Shown piece after piece: positions 18,558-26,902 of a DNA stretch of 30,425 nt; positions within the stretch are counted from its first letter, which is position 1, and each line of letters opens with the position of its first letter. The DNA comes from an uncultured Clostridia bacterium. GTDB taxonomy: Bacteria > Bacillota > Clostridia > Christensenellales > UBA1242. The notes below the pieces were generated by a model that searched no databases, had not been told where the DNA came from, and was given only the letters and a program-made list of their open reading frames with translations. Position numbers and translations under genes: made by a program. The stretch spans positions 1 to 30,425 of the forward strand of contig CANQCE010000003.1 of NCBI GenBank assembly GCA_947589655.1. Direction: 5' to 3'.

Positions 18558-19091
18558 TTACTGAACTGGTTTCCAAATATTTTCGCCCCACTTGCTCTCC
18601 AAATTTTCTACAACAATGCTTAAAATATATTTCTCACCGCTATAAAAGTTTATTTCTTTTGGAGTGACAATATAGTTGCAAAAAGTTATTTTGTTCCCTC
18701 CTCGCAGCACATCGTCAAAATAATAGTAACCATCATCCGCTTTTTCAAAATGTTCGGTGGTTATAAAATCAAACTCGGCATTGTTGTCTGCGCCAAAAAT
18801 TTGCGCCTTAACACGCACTTTAACATCCGCATTTAAATTTACGGCATCAATTTGAATAATCTGCGGCAAGTTCTCGTCAGGCAAAAAAGCCCCATCAAAA
18901 GTGAACGATGCCACACTGGTCTGATTTGGCTTTACCGGAATTGAAATGGTGTTCCCAATGATTATATCGGACTTGGAGTTTACAAAAGACATGGAAGAAT
19001 AATACCCAGTAAGCCCCAAAATTACAGAGACAACCAGTGCCGCAAACAAAATTATGCATGAAAAAAGCCAAGCAATATCCTTTTTCTTCAT
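18558..19091 (-). CDS. Unknown protein with one N-terminal membrane anchor
   Basis: 177 residues: MKKKD, a hydrophobic segment at ~9-31, then an extracellular beta-rich domain of ~145 residues with no motif I recognise. The hydrophobic segment has no lipobox and no good signal peptidase site, so it is probably an uncleaved anchor. It lies 42 bases after the flippase-family gene and 60 bases before the small proline-rich protein, on one apparent transcript ending at the terminator at 18215. The ATG is preceded by A-rich sequence without a clear Shine-Dalgarno. A structural or accessory role with the flippase-family protein is possible from position alone. Confidence 0.75.
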   Translation of the reverse strand: MKKKDIAWLFSCIILFAALVVSVILGLTGYYSSMSFVNSKSDIIIGNTISIPVKPNQTSVASFTFDGAFLPDENLPQIIQIDAVNLNADVKVRVKAQIFGADNNAEFDFITTEHFEKADDGYYYFDDVLRGGNKITFCNYIVTPKEINFYSGEKYILSIVVENLESKWGENIWKPVQ

Positions 19092-19124
19092 ATAATTATC
19101 TTTTGCTTGGCTCTCATTTTTTAT

Positions 19125-19144
19125 GCAAACAGCTTACTGCTTGC
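19125..19144 (-). repeat. Hairpin with the flippase-gene stop codon in its loop
   Basis: On the minus strand GCAAGCAG and CTGTTTGC pair over 8 bp (one G-U) around a 4-base loop TAAG, whose first three bases are the stop codon of the gene ending at 19134. No T run follows, so it is not a classical terminator. It could stabilise the 3' end or affect coupling to the next gene, or be chance. Confidence 0.35.
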
Positions 19145-20477
19145 TCTGGTTTTTCCTTCTTTTATTCCTTTCGTGCCTGAAATTTTCAATTTGTAAGCGC
19201 CTAAAATACTGACTTTCTTCCTGCAAGGCAAGTTTTCTTTTAACCCACCTGTATTTTCTGTTCCCATAAAGAGTATCGTATGCCATGATGCCAAGCCCCT
19301 GCAAGAGATAGAAGTAATACGAGCAGAATCTCCAGATAAGTAACGCCCAAAAAGTATTCCCGCGTAAATAATCTTTAAATAACGCCGCAAAGGTAATTTC
19401 GTTCATGCCTGTTCCGCCCGGCAGAGGGATGAAACTTGCCGCAAGTTCAATTAGGGCAGAGAACACAAAGAACTCTCCATAAGAGCCCACTTTTCCGCCT
19501 TGGAATGGGAAGATAAGATATATAAAATATGGAATTGAATATAGGCAAACAAACCTTAACACGTGCAGAATAACTTGATATAACAAATCCAGTTTTGCCT
19601 TGGAAAATTCCTTCATAATGCTTTGATAATCTTCCACAATGTGCAAAACTTTTTCGTAGGTTTTTTCGTAATTTTTTATAAGTTTAATTTTTTGCAGCAA
19701 TTTTAAAACCCAAGTGATAAGTTTTTTGCTGAATTTTTTTGAAAAACTTATGAACAAAATGAAGAAAACCACCAAAAAGCCTAAAATGAAGCCTATAATG
19801 CTTGCGGCAGACACAAAGGCAGACATTCCGCTTGTAAAGGAAATGATAAGGCAAACAAAAGTTATAACAATCCACGTTGCGTTTTGAAAAAGCAGTTTGG
19901 CGATTGGGATGGAAAGCGCTGTGGATGCAGGAACATCTCGAGCGGTCAAGTATGTGACCATAAACGCCTGTCCCCCTGTGGAAAGCGGGGTTACGGCATC
20001 ATAATATCTTAAAATTCCCAAAGATTTGTAAGATGTGTTCCAGCGGCTACGCAAGGTTTTTCGGTAAATCATTCTATGAACAGATAAAACATCCAGCAAA
20101 ATTATTGCAGCAAGCAGCAAAAGAACATATAAAAAATTTATTGGCTTTGTGTTTAAAAGGTTAAGCGGCGAAAAATCGTCTGTTGTGAATATGTTCCAAA
20201 TTAAAATGCCGGCAACAAGAACAATGTTAAAGATAAAAAATATAATATTTCTAACCTTTTTGTTCTTTGTGTTAGAGCGTTGAATTTCTTGATTGGCTTC
20301 TTCCAGTTTTTCTTCAACTTTTTTATTTTCTTCTTCGCTCAGTTTTTGATTTTCAATCTGTTGAAGTTTTTTTGTTTTGCGTTCTTTATACTTATTTATC
20401 AGCCGCGAAAAAAAATTCTGCTTTTCATTTGCAGTTTCAGGCTCTATGTTCTGTTTTTCCAGTTTTTTTTCGCTCAT
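19134..20477 (-). CDS. Flippase-like membrane protein (LPG synthase TM / UPF0104 family)
   Basis: 447 residues. After a highly charged, Lys/Glu/Gln-rich N-terminal stretch of ~77 residues (probably coiled coil) come about 7-8 membrane segments. The family signatures are present: TPLSTGGQ near residue 164 and PLPGGTGMNE near residue 350. This is the integral-membrane module shared by MprF and YbhN-type proteins; in MprF it moves aminoacylated phosphatidylglycerol across the membrane. No synthase domain is attached, so the substrate cannot be named. A basic C-terminal tail (RRKNQSKQ) follows. The long charged N-terminal extension is unusual for the family. It is first in a three-gene operon with two small membrane proteins. 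The ATG has no Shine-Dalgarno and lies six bases after a -10 element. Confidence 0.85.
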   Translation of the reverse strand: MSEKKLEKQNIEPETANEKQNFFSRLINKYKERKTKKLQQIENQKLSEEENKKVEEKLEEANQEIQRSNTKNKKVRNIIFFIFNIVLVAGILIWNIFTTDDFSPLNLLNTKPINFLYVLLLLAAIILLDVLSVHRMIYRKTLRSRWNTSYKSLGILRYYDAVTPLSTGGQAFMVTYLTARDVPASTALSIPIAKLLFQNATWIVITFVCLIISFTSGMSAFVSAASIIGFILGFLVVFFILFISFSKKFSKKLITWVLKLLQKIKLIKNYEKTYEKVLHIVEDYQSIMKEFSKAKLDLLYQVILHVLRFVCLYSIPYFIYLIFPFQGGKVGSYGEFFVFSALIELAASFIPLPGGTGMNEITFAALFKDYLRGNTFWALLIWRFCSYYFYLLQGLGIMAYDTLYGNRKYRWVKRKLALQEESQYFRRLQIENFRHERNKRRKNQSKQ

Positions 20478-20483
20478 ACTTGC

Positions 20484-20513
20484 ATTTTAACAAAAAAACA
20501 ACCCACATGTCAA
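20484..20513 (-). promoter_or_regulatory. Promoter of the flippase-family gene, probably leaderless
   Basis: On the minus strand a perfect TTGACA (20508-20513) and TAAAAT (20484-20489) are 18 bases apart, with TG one base before the -10 (TGTTAAAAT, extended -10). Six bases separate the -10 from the ATG at 20477. The -35 overlaps the loop of the terminator of the preceding gene. Confidence 0.65.
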
Positions 20514-20525
20514 ATAAACGTGGGT
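20501..20525 (-). terminator. Terminator of the foldase gene, overlapping the next promoter
   Basis: On the minus strand ACCCACGT and ATGTGGGT form an 8-bp stem (one G-U) with a 9-base loop, followed by TGTTTTTTT. It lies 22 bases past the stop of the foldase lipoprotein gene. The loop and one stem base contribute the TTGACA of the downstream promoter. Confidence 0.75.
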
Positions 20526-20546
20526 GTTTTTTATTTTGCTTAAAGC

Positions 20547-22316
20547 CTATTTATACAAATCTTTAATGTTGTTTTCTGTTATAACAATTCCGTCTTCCAC
20601 AACAAGCGAGGTTCTTAAATTTTTGATGTCCAAATTTTGGAACACTGAAAAGTTGTCGGTTGTAAGTTCATCATAAATTTTATCTAACAATGTTTTATTT
20701 GAGAACACATTAAGCAGTGTTGAACTTAACACGGTTATATTTTCTGGTTTGTTAGAGATGTCAAAATTGCTTCCAACGCCAAACAAATTGCGAGGCTGCC
20801 CAGCATAAACAAAAATGTAATAGCCATCTTCCGCTTTAACAAGCCCTGAAATGTCGCCCACATGAGCGTTGCCGTTGTTATAAAGTTCTTTTAATGCGTC
20901 TTTTGCATCAGCATTGTCAGTAAATGTGCTGCCAACCAAAACATCTCCATTGCTTGCAATTCCAGCAACCGCATTATATTCGGCATTTTTTAAAGTGTCA
21001 TCGTCGTTATAAAGATACAAATAATCTCTTAAAATTTCCACTCTTTGTTGTTCAAAATCGCTGACATCTGGTGTAAGAGGTTGAAGTTTTTGTTGTATTT
21101 CTGCCAAAAGCGAGTTTGCAGCAATTTTTTTATCTGTTGCCTTGCCAGTTTCTTTGTCTCTTACGGTTGCTTGAACAGAATCGTATAATTTTTGCAGTTC
21201 GGTTTTTTGAGTTGGCGCCCAAACACCGTCACCTTGCAAAGAATCATATTGCTTTTTCTGCTCATCTGTAAACTGCATTTTAATATAATTGTAATAGAAG
21301 AAATGAGATTCGCTTTCGCCTTCGTAAATGTAATTGATATTTGCAACGTCTGTTAAAATTTTGCTGTCAAATGTGGCACGAGCGTTTTTGTATGTTTCAT
21401 AGTCCACACGAACTTTGGATGAATAATGTTTAAGCACATTGTCAACTGTAACTCTTGCAGTGTTTGCATCTTGATGCAACGCCGTGTTATAAATAACGCT
21501 ATACTTTTCTACAATGTAGTTGTTTCTTAAAATTTCGTAAACGCGGTTTGCTTCAAACAAAAGCCAATCTTTATCTGTTTTAAACTTTTTGTATGTGTAA
21601 TTTTCTTTCACGGTTGAAATGTATTTGTTTAATGCACTTTTCCACGCTTTTGCTTCTTTGTCGGCACCTATTGTTAAATCTTTAATGCTGTTATATAAAA
21701 ATTCTTTAGACGCATCTTTTTCAAAATTGAGTGCTTGACCATCGGCAAGCGTTCTAACTTTGTAAGTTGCACGCGTTGTGCTGGCTGTTTGATAGGTTTT
21801 TAAAACATATTTTCCATTTTCTTCAACCAAATAAACTTTCTTTTCGTAAGGTTTATACAAAGAGGCTTCGGCCGCTTCTTCTTCATCTTCTTGAGTGCTT
21901 TCTTTATTGCCAACAACTTCGTCATAATAATCTTTCAAGTTCTCATACAGTGCGGCATAGGTTCTGTCCCAAAGATATGTTGTTTCGTTATCATTAAACA
22001 GAACATCGTTCGCGTTTTTGTAATATTCTTCCACTGCCTTAACTGTTATGTGTTGGTCTACGATTGTATCCAAAGTGGAATCTATAGCCTGCTTGCGTTC
22101 CTGACCATAATTTTGTTCGTAATTATAGCCATAACTGTTATAGCCCATTAAAAGTTCGCGCTTTGTTATTTTGTCTTTCTGCCCATCCGTGAATGTGATT
22201 GTGCAAACCACCGCCTCGTAATAGCGCTCGTCATTTCGTGTAAATAAATTACATCCAGTTACAACGGATACACATAACATTAAACAGAGCAATAATGCCA
22301 AACATTTATTCTTCAT
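20547..22316 (-). CDS. PpiC/PrsA/SurA-like foldase lipoprotein
   Basis: 589 residues from the ATG at 22316, chosen because GGAG lies six bases upstream; an earlier in-frame TTG would span that site. Residues 1-22 are a lipoprotein signal peptide (lipobox VTGC, Cys22). Residues ~40-120 resemble the SurA N-terminal chaperone region: a TITKREL-like strand, then helices with IDSTLDTIVDQ. Near residues ~460-520 a weak parvulin-like end is visible (GDISGLVKAEDGYYIFVYAG). The normal active-site pattern is not clear, so isomerase activity is doubtful. Most of the protein is charged and helical. In many Clostridia a foldase lipoprotein gene follows mfd, as here. The likely role is folding of exported proteins at the outer face of the membrane, plausibly including the surface proteins in this window. 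Confidence 0.75.
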   Translation of the reverse strand: MKNKCLALLLCLMLCVSVVTGCNLFTRNDERYYEAVVCTITFTDGQKDKITKRELLMGYNSYGYNYEQNYGQERKQAIDSTLDTIVDQHITVKAVEEYYKNANDVLFNDNETTYLWDRTYAALYENLKDYYDEVVGNKESTQEDEEEAAEASLYKPYEKKVYLVEENGKYVLKTYQTASTTRATYKVRTLADGQALNFEKDASKEFLYNSIKDLTIGADKEAKAWKSALNKYISTVKENYTYKKFKTDKDWLLFEANRVYEILRNNYIVEKYSVIYNTALHQDANTARVTVDNVLKHYSSKVRVDYETYKNARATFDSKILTDVANINYIYEGESESHFFYYNYIKMQFTDEQKKQYDSLQGDGVWAPTQKTELQKLYDSVQATVRDKETGKATDKKIAANSLLAEIQQKLQPLTPDVSDFEQQRVEILRDYLYLYNDDDTLKNAEYNAVAGIASNGDVLVGSTFTDNADAKDALKELYNNGNAHVGDISGLVKAEDGYYIFVYAGQPRNLFGVGSNFDISNKPENITVLSSTLLNVFSNKTLLDKIYDELTTDNFSVFQNLDIKNLRTSLVVEDGIVITENNIKDLYK

Positions 22317-22346
22317 GTTATTCTCCATAATATAATTTGCCAATTT

Positions 22347-22375
22347 ATTTTATCATACACAAAGCCAAATTTCAA
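22347..22375 (-). promoter_or_regulatory. Promoter of the foldase lipoprotein gene
   Basis: On the minus strand TTGAAA (22370-22375) and TAAAAT (22347-22352) are 17 bases apart, with TG one base before the -10. The -10 ends 30 bases before the ATG, leaving a normal leader with the GGAG site. The foldase can therefore be transcribed separately from the broken mfd upstream. Confidence 0.6.
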
Positions 22376-22393
22376 GCAAAACGCAGCATTTTC

Positions 22394-25300
22394 CTAAATT
22401 TTTTGCGTAAGAGCGCGTTCAAACATGCCTATAAGCCCTTCCAGTTTGCTTATAACTTTGCCCTTAAATTCCACCTTAAGGATTGGCACATCTTCAAATT
22501 TTAAACAAGTTTCGTAAAAATCGCCCATTTTCGACAGCCGTTCATCTATAATTGAAGACGATTTATAGAAAAACACCAAACACTCTGCCGAATTGATGCG
22601 AACTTTTTGAACATTAAAGTTCCTTGCCAAATTTTTAAGATAAGCAATCTTGCAAAGGTTTGTCACCTCTTGTGGAGGCTCTCCATACTGCTGTTGAAGG
22701 GAGTTATAAATGGCAGACAATTCTTCCTCTGAAGCAATTTTGCTGATGCGATTGTAAAAAACAATGCGTTCCTCTTGGGAAGATATATAATTTTCACTGA
22801 TAAAGGCACTTAAATTAAGTTCCATTTTAATTTCTTTTTCTGGCATAAGTTTTTCGCCAGAAAGTTCCTTGGTGACCTCATCCAGAAGGCGCACATACAT
22901 ATCGTAGCCCACTTTCTGCATATGTCCGTGTGCCAAGTTCTCTAAACTCTTTTATAGCATCCAGACGCTTGTAAGCCTCCTCTGTTAAAACCTTTCCGCC
23001 GTCATAAGTAAGATAAGCATATGCAAGTTTGTCCGAGCGGCCTATGCGCCCCCTTATTTGATAAAGTTGCCCCAGCCCCAACATGTCACAGTCCACCACA
23101 AACAAAGTGTTCAATGTTGGCAAATCAATGCCATTTTCAATAAGCGTGGTGGATATAAGCAGGTTGATTTTGTCATTATATAGGTCGTCTATAACCTGTG
23201 CCAAATGTTTTTCTTCCATCTGCCCATGTGCAACAGCAATTTTTGCCTTTGGCAAAAGTTCAACAACATGGCTTTTAAAATCTTCAATCTCGGCAACACG
23301 ATTGAACAAAATGAGTGCCTTCCCATTTCTGGCAAGTTCTCGCGATATAACATCCTGCAAAAGTTGGTCGCTGTAAGAAGAAACATATGTTTGTATTGGC
23401 AGCCTGTCACGCGGCGGAGTGGCTATCACGCTGATATCTCTTATGCCAGAAAGCGACATATGCAGCGTGCGCGGAATAGGCGTCGCCGAAAGCGTTAAAA
23501 CGTCTATATCAGTTTTAAACTTCTTAATTTTTTCCTTGTCTTTAACCCCAAAACGTTGTTCCTCATCCAGCACCAGCAGGCCTAAGTCCTTAAATTTAAC
23601 GCCCTCTCCCAAAATTTTGTGAGTGCCAATTAAAATGTCAATTTTGCCCTCGCTTAAACGCTGACAAATTTCTTTGGTCTCTTTTGCCGTTTTAAAGCGG
23701 TTTAAAACTTCAACACGCAGTCCAAATTTTTCCATTCGCTGAGTACAAGAGCGGAAATGTTGTTCAGAGAGTATTGTTGTTGGGCACAAAAACGCCACCT
23801 GTTTGCTGTTGTAAGTCGCCTTGAACATGGCACGAAAAGCCACTTCGGTTTTTCCAAAGCCCACATCTCCGCAAATGAGCCTTTCCATAATTTTGTCGCT
23901 TTCCATGTCCGCATCAACATCTGCCACCGCTTGCGCTTGGTCAGGTGTAAGTTCAAACGCAAACGCATCGGCAAACTGACGCTCAAGTTCCTCGTCTCGT
24001 TCAAACTTAAAACCTTTTTTCTTCTCTCTTTCTTTATAAATTTTGGCCAAACTTATGGCAATTTCTTTTAAGTCCTCTTTAACTTTTTGTGTGAGGCGTG
24101 TCCACTCATTTGAGCCAAGTGCATTAAGTTTTGGCTGCTCGCCGCCAATGTAGGCAGTCATTAAGTTTGCTTGCTCAGTTGGCAGATATAAAAGCGCCCC
24201 ATTTTTGTATTCCAACACAAAATAATCTTTTTCAAACTGAGATAGTTTCAGCCTAACAATATCTTTGCATCTGCCTATGCCATAAAAGGAGTGCACAACA
24301 AAATCTCCAACCTTTGGCAAGCCTGTAAAATTTTGTTTGCCCAAGCGAAAATCGCTTCTTTGGTTTTTATAAATATCATCAGTGCCAATGCCAACAATCC
24401 CAAGCCCTAAAAAACTGAAAGATTGTGAAAAATACTCATGGCAAACATACACCTTAACGCCCTTTTCTGCCGTGCCTTCAAAAACTTTATAAGGAATATT
24501 GTTGGTCATTAAAAATTCGGTTAATAACGGAAAAAACTGCCCAGCAAAAAGAAAGATTGTGTTTCCGCCACGCGTAAGCATTTGAATATCTTTTTTTAAA
24601 GACAAAAAATCTGTTATATAACTTTTTTGCCCAATAGTTTCATTTTCAAAGTCCGCAGCACTTGTGTTGGTTAGCACAATGCACTTTGCAAGTGGAATAT
24701 CTTCAAAACTTAAAAACTTAACATCTTGAAGTTCCATCTCCTGCCTTGCCGTTGCCAAAATTTTGCACTCGTTTTCAATTTTTGCAGGTTCATCTACAAA
24801 GATATTTTCACACAAATCCAGAATTGTATCGTTCCCAAATTTCAAAAAAATAGGAAAAATTTCAATTTTTTGCTCATTTTTTAACGTTTTCATGTCAGAA
24901 AAGTCAAAATCTATAATTTTTTCAATTTCTTCATCAAAAAATTCTATGCGCGTTGGATGCTCTCCATAAAAAATATCAACCACATCTCCGCGCTGAGCAA
25001 ATTGCCCAAACGAATTAACATAGTCCACGCGTTCAAAGCCAAAATTTACAAGGTTTTTACACAAAGTTTCAATTTCAATCTCTTGCCCAACCGAAATGGA
25101 AAAACTTTCCTTTAAAAAGTTTAAGCAAAATTTACTTGAAAGCGAAGATGGCAAAAAGATAAGCCCCTGCAATTTGTCACATAAAAAATTGGAAACATTT
25201 TGTGCAAAAGGAAGCAAATTGCGGTCTTTTTCATCCTCGTTTTCACGCCCACAAGAGATTATTTCAACTTTTTTGCCACACTCTGCCAGCCCCTTTTTAA

Positions 25301-25448
25301 GTTTGCTGGCGGTTACAAAATCTGCACACAAATACACAAATTTTTCTTGCATGGCGGCAAGCAGAATTTTCTCTCCAACAAAAAAGCCACCCAAAGTTCC
25401 CTTTACAGGCAAGTTTTGCGTTTTAAGATAATTTATAAAGTTTTGCAT
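22394..25448 (-). pseudogene. mfd: mfd, transcription-repair coupling factor, broken by frameshift deletion
   Basis: Mfd removes RNA polymerase stalled at DNA damage and recruits UvrA. From the ATG at 25448 the frame gives a UvrB-like N-terminal part, a CarD-like polymerase-interaction domain (~375-440), and helicase motifs: Walker A GDVGFGKT (~530), DEEQ (~630), SATPIP (~653), QIRGRIGR (~801). At 22930-22935, after KEFRELG, the frame shifts and stops at 22878. The remaining Mfd sequence resumes at once in another frame with HGHMQKVGYDMY and runs to 22394 as the C-terminal TRCF domain. Comparison with the family shows ~23 residues missing, including the TRG motif (DLEIRGAG) needed for translocation. 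This fits a deletion of about 68 bases. As written, the product lacks its translocase end. A real mutation or an assembly error are both possible. The start overlaps the pth stop by one base (TAATG). Confidence 0.9.
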
Positions 25449-25948
25449 TAAATAACACTCTCCAATTTTTGAACGGCTTTGTCTATGTTAGGCTGAAATG
25501 TGTCCCTGTCAAAATGAGATAGCACATAATCTGTTAAATCAACAGAGATGTCTCTGCCAATGCCAACTTTAATTCTTTCAAATTCTTGCCCAATAAAAGA
25601 TACAATACTCCTAAGCCCATTGTGTGTTCCTGCCGAGCCGCGTTCACGATAGCGCACCTCGCCTTTTGGCAAGTCGATGTCATCAACCACAACCAAAATG
25701 CGAGCGCTTTTAAATTTTTCGCGCAGCATAACAACGCTCTCTCCGCTTAAATTCATGTAAGTGAGCGGTTTTACAAGCAAAACTTTTTCACCATTAAATG
25801 TGCCCTCGCCTGTAAGCGCTTTAAACTTTTTTTTGCTTATTTCAATTCCATTTTGTTTGGCAAAAGCATCCACAACCTCAAAGCCGATATTGTGATAAGT
25901 GCCCTCGTATTTCTTTTCAGGGTTGCCCAGCCCAACAATTATAACCAT
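25448..25948 (-). CDS. pth: Peptidyl-tRNA hydrolase
   Basis: 166 residues, slightly short for Pth (usually ~185-195). It frees tRNA from peptidyl-tRNAs dropped by ribosomes. Key residues are present: Asn9 in VGLGNP, catalytic His19 in YHNIGF, Asn66 in PLTYMNLSG, Asp89 in VVVDDIDLP and Asn110 in GTHNGLRS. The family's C-terminal helix is short. The start has GAGG five bases upstream. It follows the GlmU-like gene by 7 bases and overlaps mfd by one base, the classic Firmicute pth-mfd arrangement, so it should be translated with both neighbours from the promoter at 26811. Confidence 0.97.
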   Translation of the reverse strand: MVIIVGLGNPEKKYEGTYHNIGFEVVDAFAKQNGIEISKKKFKALTGEGTFNGEKVLLVKPLTYMNLSGESVVMLREKFKSARILVVVDDIDLPKGEVRYRERGSAGTHNGLRSIVSFIGQEFERIKVGIGRDISVDLTDYVLSHFDRDTFQPNIDKAVQKLESVI

Positions 25949-25955
25949 AATTTCC

Positions 25956-26804
25956 TCAAATTTTTTCGTTGATTAATTTTTTAAACGGCCCCACAGTTTT
26001 GCCAACCTCTACCTTGCTGTTTTCCAAATAACTTTGGCAGATAAAAGCTTCATCGCAAACAATGGTGTCAATTATATAGTTGCCGCTTTCCAAAATTACG
26101 CATTTGCCAATAAAACTTTCGCCCTTAATAACGTTGTTCGGATATATAACCGTGCCTTCTTCAATTTCCACATCCGCATCCACAAAAATGGTGTCTTCGC
26201 CAAACAGTGTAACGCCCTGCTCTTTGTGATACTCCAATATTCGCTTATTTAACACTTTAAAGGCCATGGAAGCAGCCGCAGGAGTGTTTATCAAAGTGAA
26301 ATCTTCTTCGCCAAAAACCTCCACGGCGGAAGAAAGCAGCATTTTTGCGCTTTGCAAAAATTCACTTTTGAAAACATAACCCCTTTTCAGACGCAAAACG
26401 TTCATGCCGCGTTTGGAAAAGAAATCCATAATCTCCAAAAATGTGCAATGCTTAAGCAGCGGAGTGTCTGAATAAAACACCGCCACAAATTTAAAGCCTT
26501 CGGCTGCACTGCCTATTGTTTGCAACAGATTTTCTTCATCAGGCTCGTCCAGCACCTTTTGCTTGCAGCCTGCCGTGGCAAGTTTCACCCAATCCAGCAT
26601 ACTTTTGCCAGAAATGGAGAAATCTGGCGAAAGCCCACCTTTTGCACGTAACAAAACCACCAAAGTTTCGTCTGCAACCCAATCGTGATTTTCTGCCTTT
26701 TCAATTGTGGCAGGTGTTGACAAAAAATCAAAACTTATCTGATTTTCAGCCACGGATGGCTTTTCTTCGTCAACTTTTAATGTAACTTCTTCTAAAATTT
26801 CCAT
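25956..26804 (-). CDS. Degenerate, shortened GlmU-like protein
   Basis: 282 residues against ~455 for GlmU, the bifunctional enzyme that makes UDP-GlcNAc. The N-terminal half keeps the outline of the uridylyltransferase fold: a hydrophobic strand at ~47-52, SGKSMLDWV at ~65, SDTPLL at ~112-117, then INTPAAA...NKRILEYHKEQGVTL at ~172-200, matching the GlmU linker. The glycine-rich nucleotide-binding loop (GxGTRM) is not present. The C-terminal half has about four turns of left-handed beta-helix (VDADVEIEEGTVIYP, ending VGPFKKL) and stops before the acetyltransferase active site. Neither activity is likely. It occupies the glmU position upstream of pth and mfd (prs missing). It may be a regulatory paralogue or a decaying copy; a working GlmU should be elsewhere. 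No Shine-Dalgarno; a perfect -10 ends six bases before the ATG. Confidence 0.8.
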   Translation of the reverse strand: MEILEEVTLKVDEEKPSVAENQISFDFLSTPATIEKAENHDWVADETLVVLLRAKGGLSPDFSISGKSMLDWVKLATAGCKQKVLDEPDEENLLQTIGSAAEGFKFVAVFYSDTPLLKHCTFLEIMDFFSKRGMNVLRLKRGYVFKSEFLQSAKMLLSSAVEVFGEEDFTLINTPAAASMAFKVLNKRILEYHKEQGVTLFGEDTIFVDADVEIEEGTVIYPNNVIKGESFIGKCVILESGNYIIDTIVCDEAFICQSYLENSKVEVGKTVGPFKKLINEKI

Positions 26805-26810
26805 GATTAC

Positions 26811-26839
26811 ATTATATATTTAAAGATTTTTTTTGTCAA
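26811..26839 (-). promoter_or_regulatory. Consensus promoter of the glmU-like/pth/mfd operon, probably leaderless
   Basis: On the minus strand a perfect TTGACA (26834-26839) and a perfect TATAAT (26811-26816) are exactly 17 bases apart. The -10 ends six bases before the ATG at 26804, so the transcript should start at or within a few bases of the start codon. This is the strongest promoter match in the window. Confidence 0.8.
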
Positions 26840-26887
26840 GAAACAAACATTTTATGCAAAATATTTTTAATTTTCTTGTCTTTGTGT

Positions 26888-26893
26888 TAAAAT
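26888..26893 (+). promoter_or_regulatory. Extended -10 element of the plus-strand membrane protein gene
   Basis: TAAAAT preceded by TGT (TGTTAAAAT) lies nine bases before the ATG at 26903. I see no good -35 at the usual spacing, as is common for extended -10 promoters. No Shine-Dalgarno fits between it and the start. It is divergent from the consensus promoter at 26811-26839. Confidence 0.45.
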
Positions 26894-26902
26894 AAAAACG
26901 AA

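Noticed and set aside
19121..19390. An 89-residue minus-strand frame within the flippase-family gene
   Set aside because: It overlaps the conserved 3' end of the flippase-family gene in another frame and has no homology or ribosome site that I can see.
22394..22936. A separate 180-residue gene downstream of mfd
   Set aside because: Its sequence is the C-terminal domain of Mfd, continuing directly from the point where the mfd frame breaks; it has no independent start signal.
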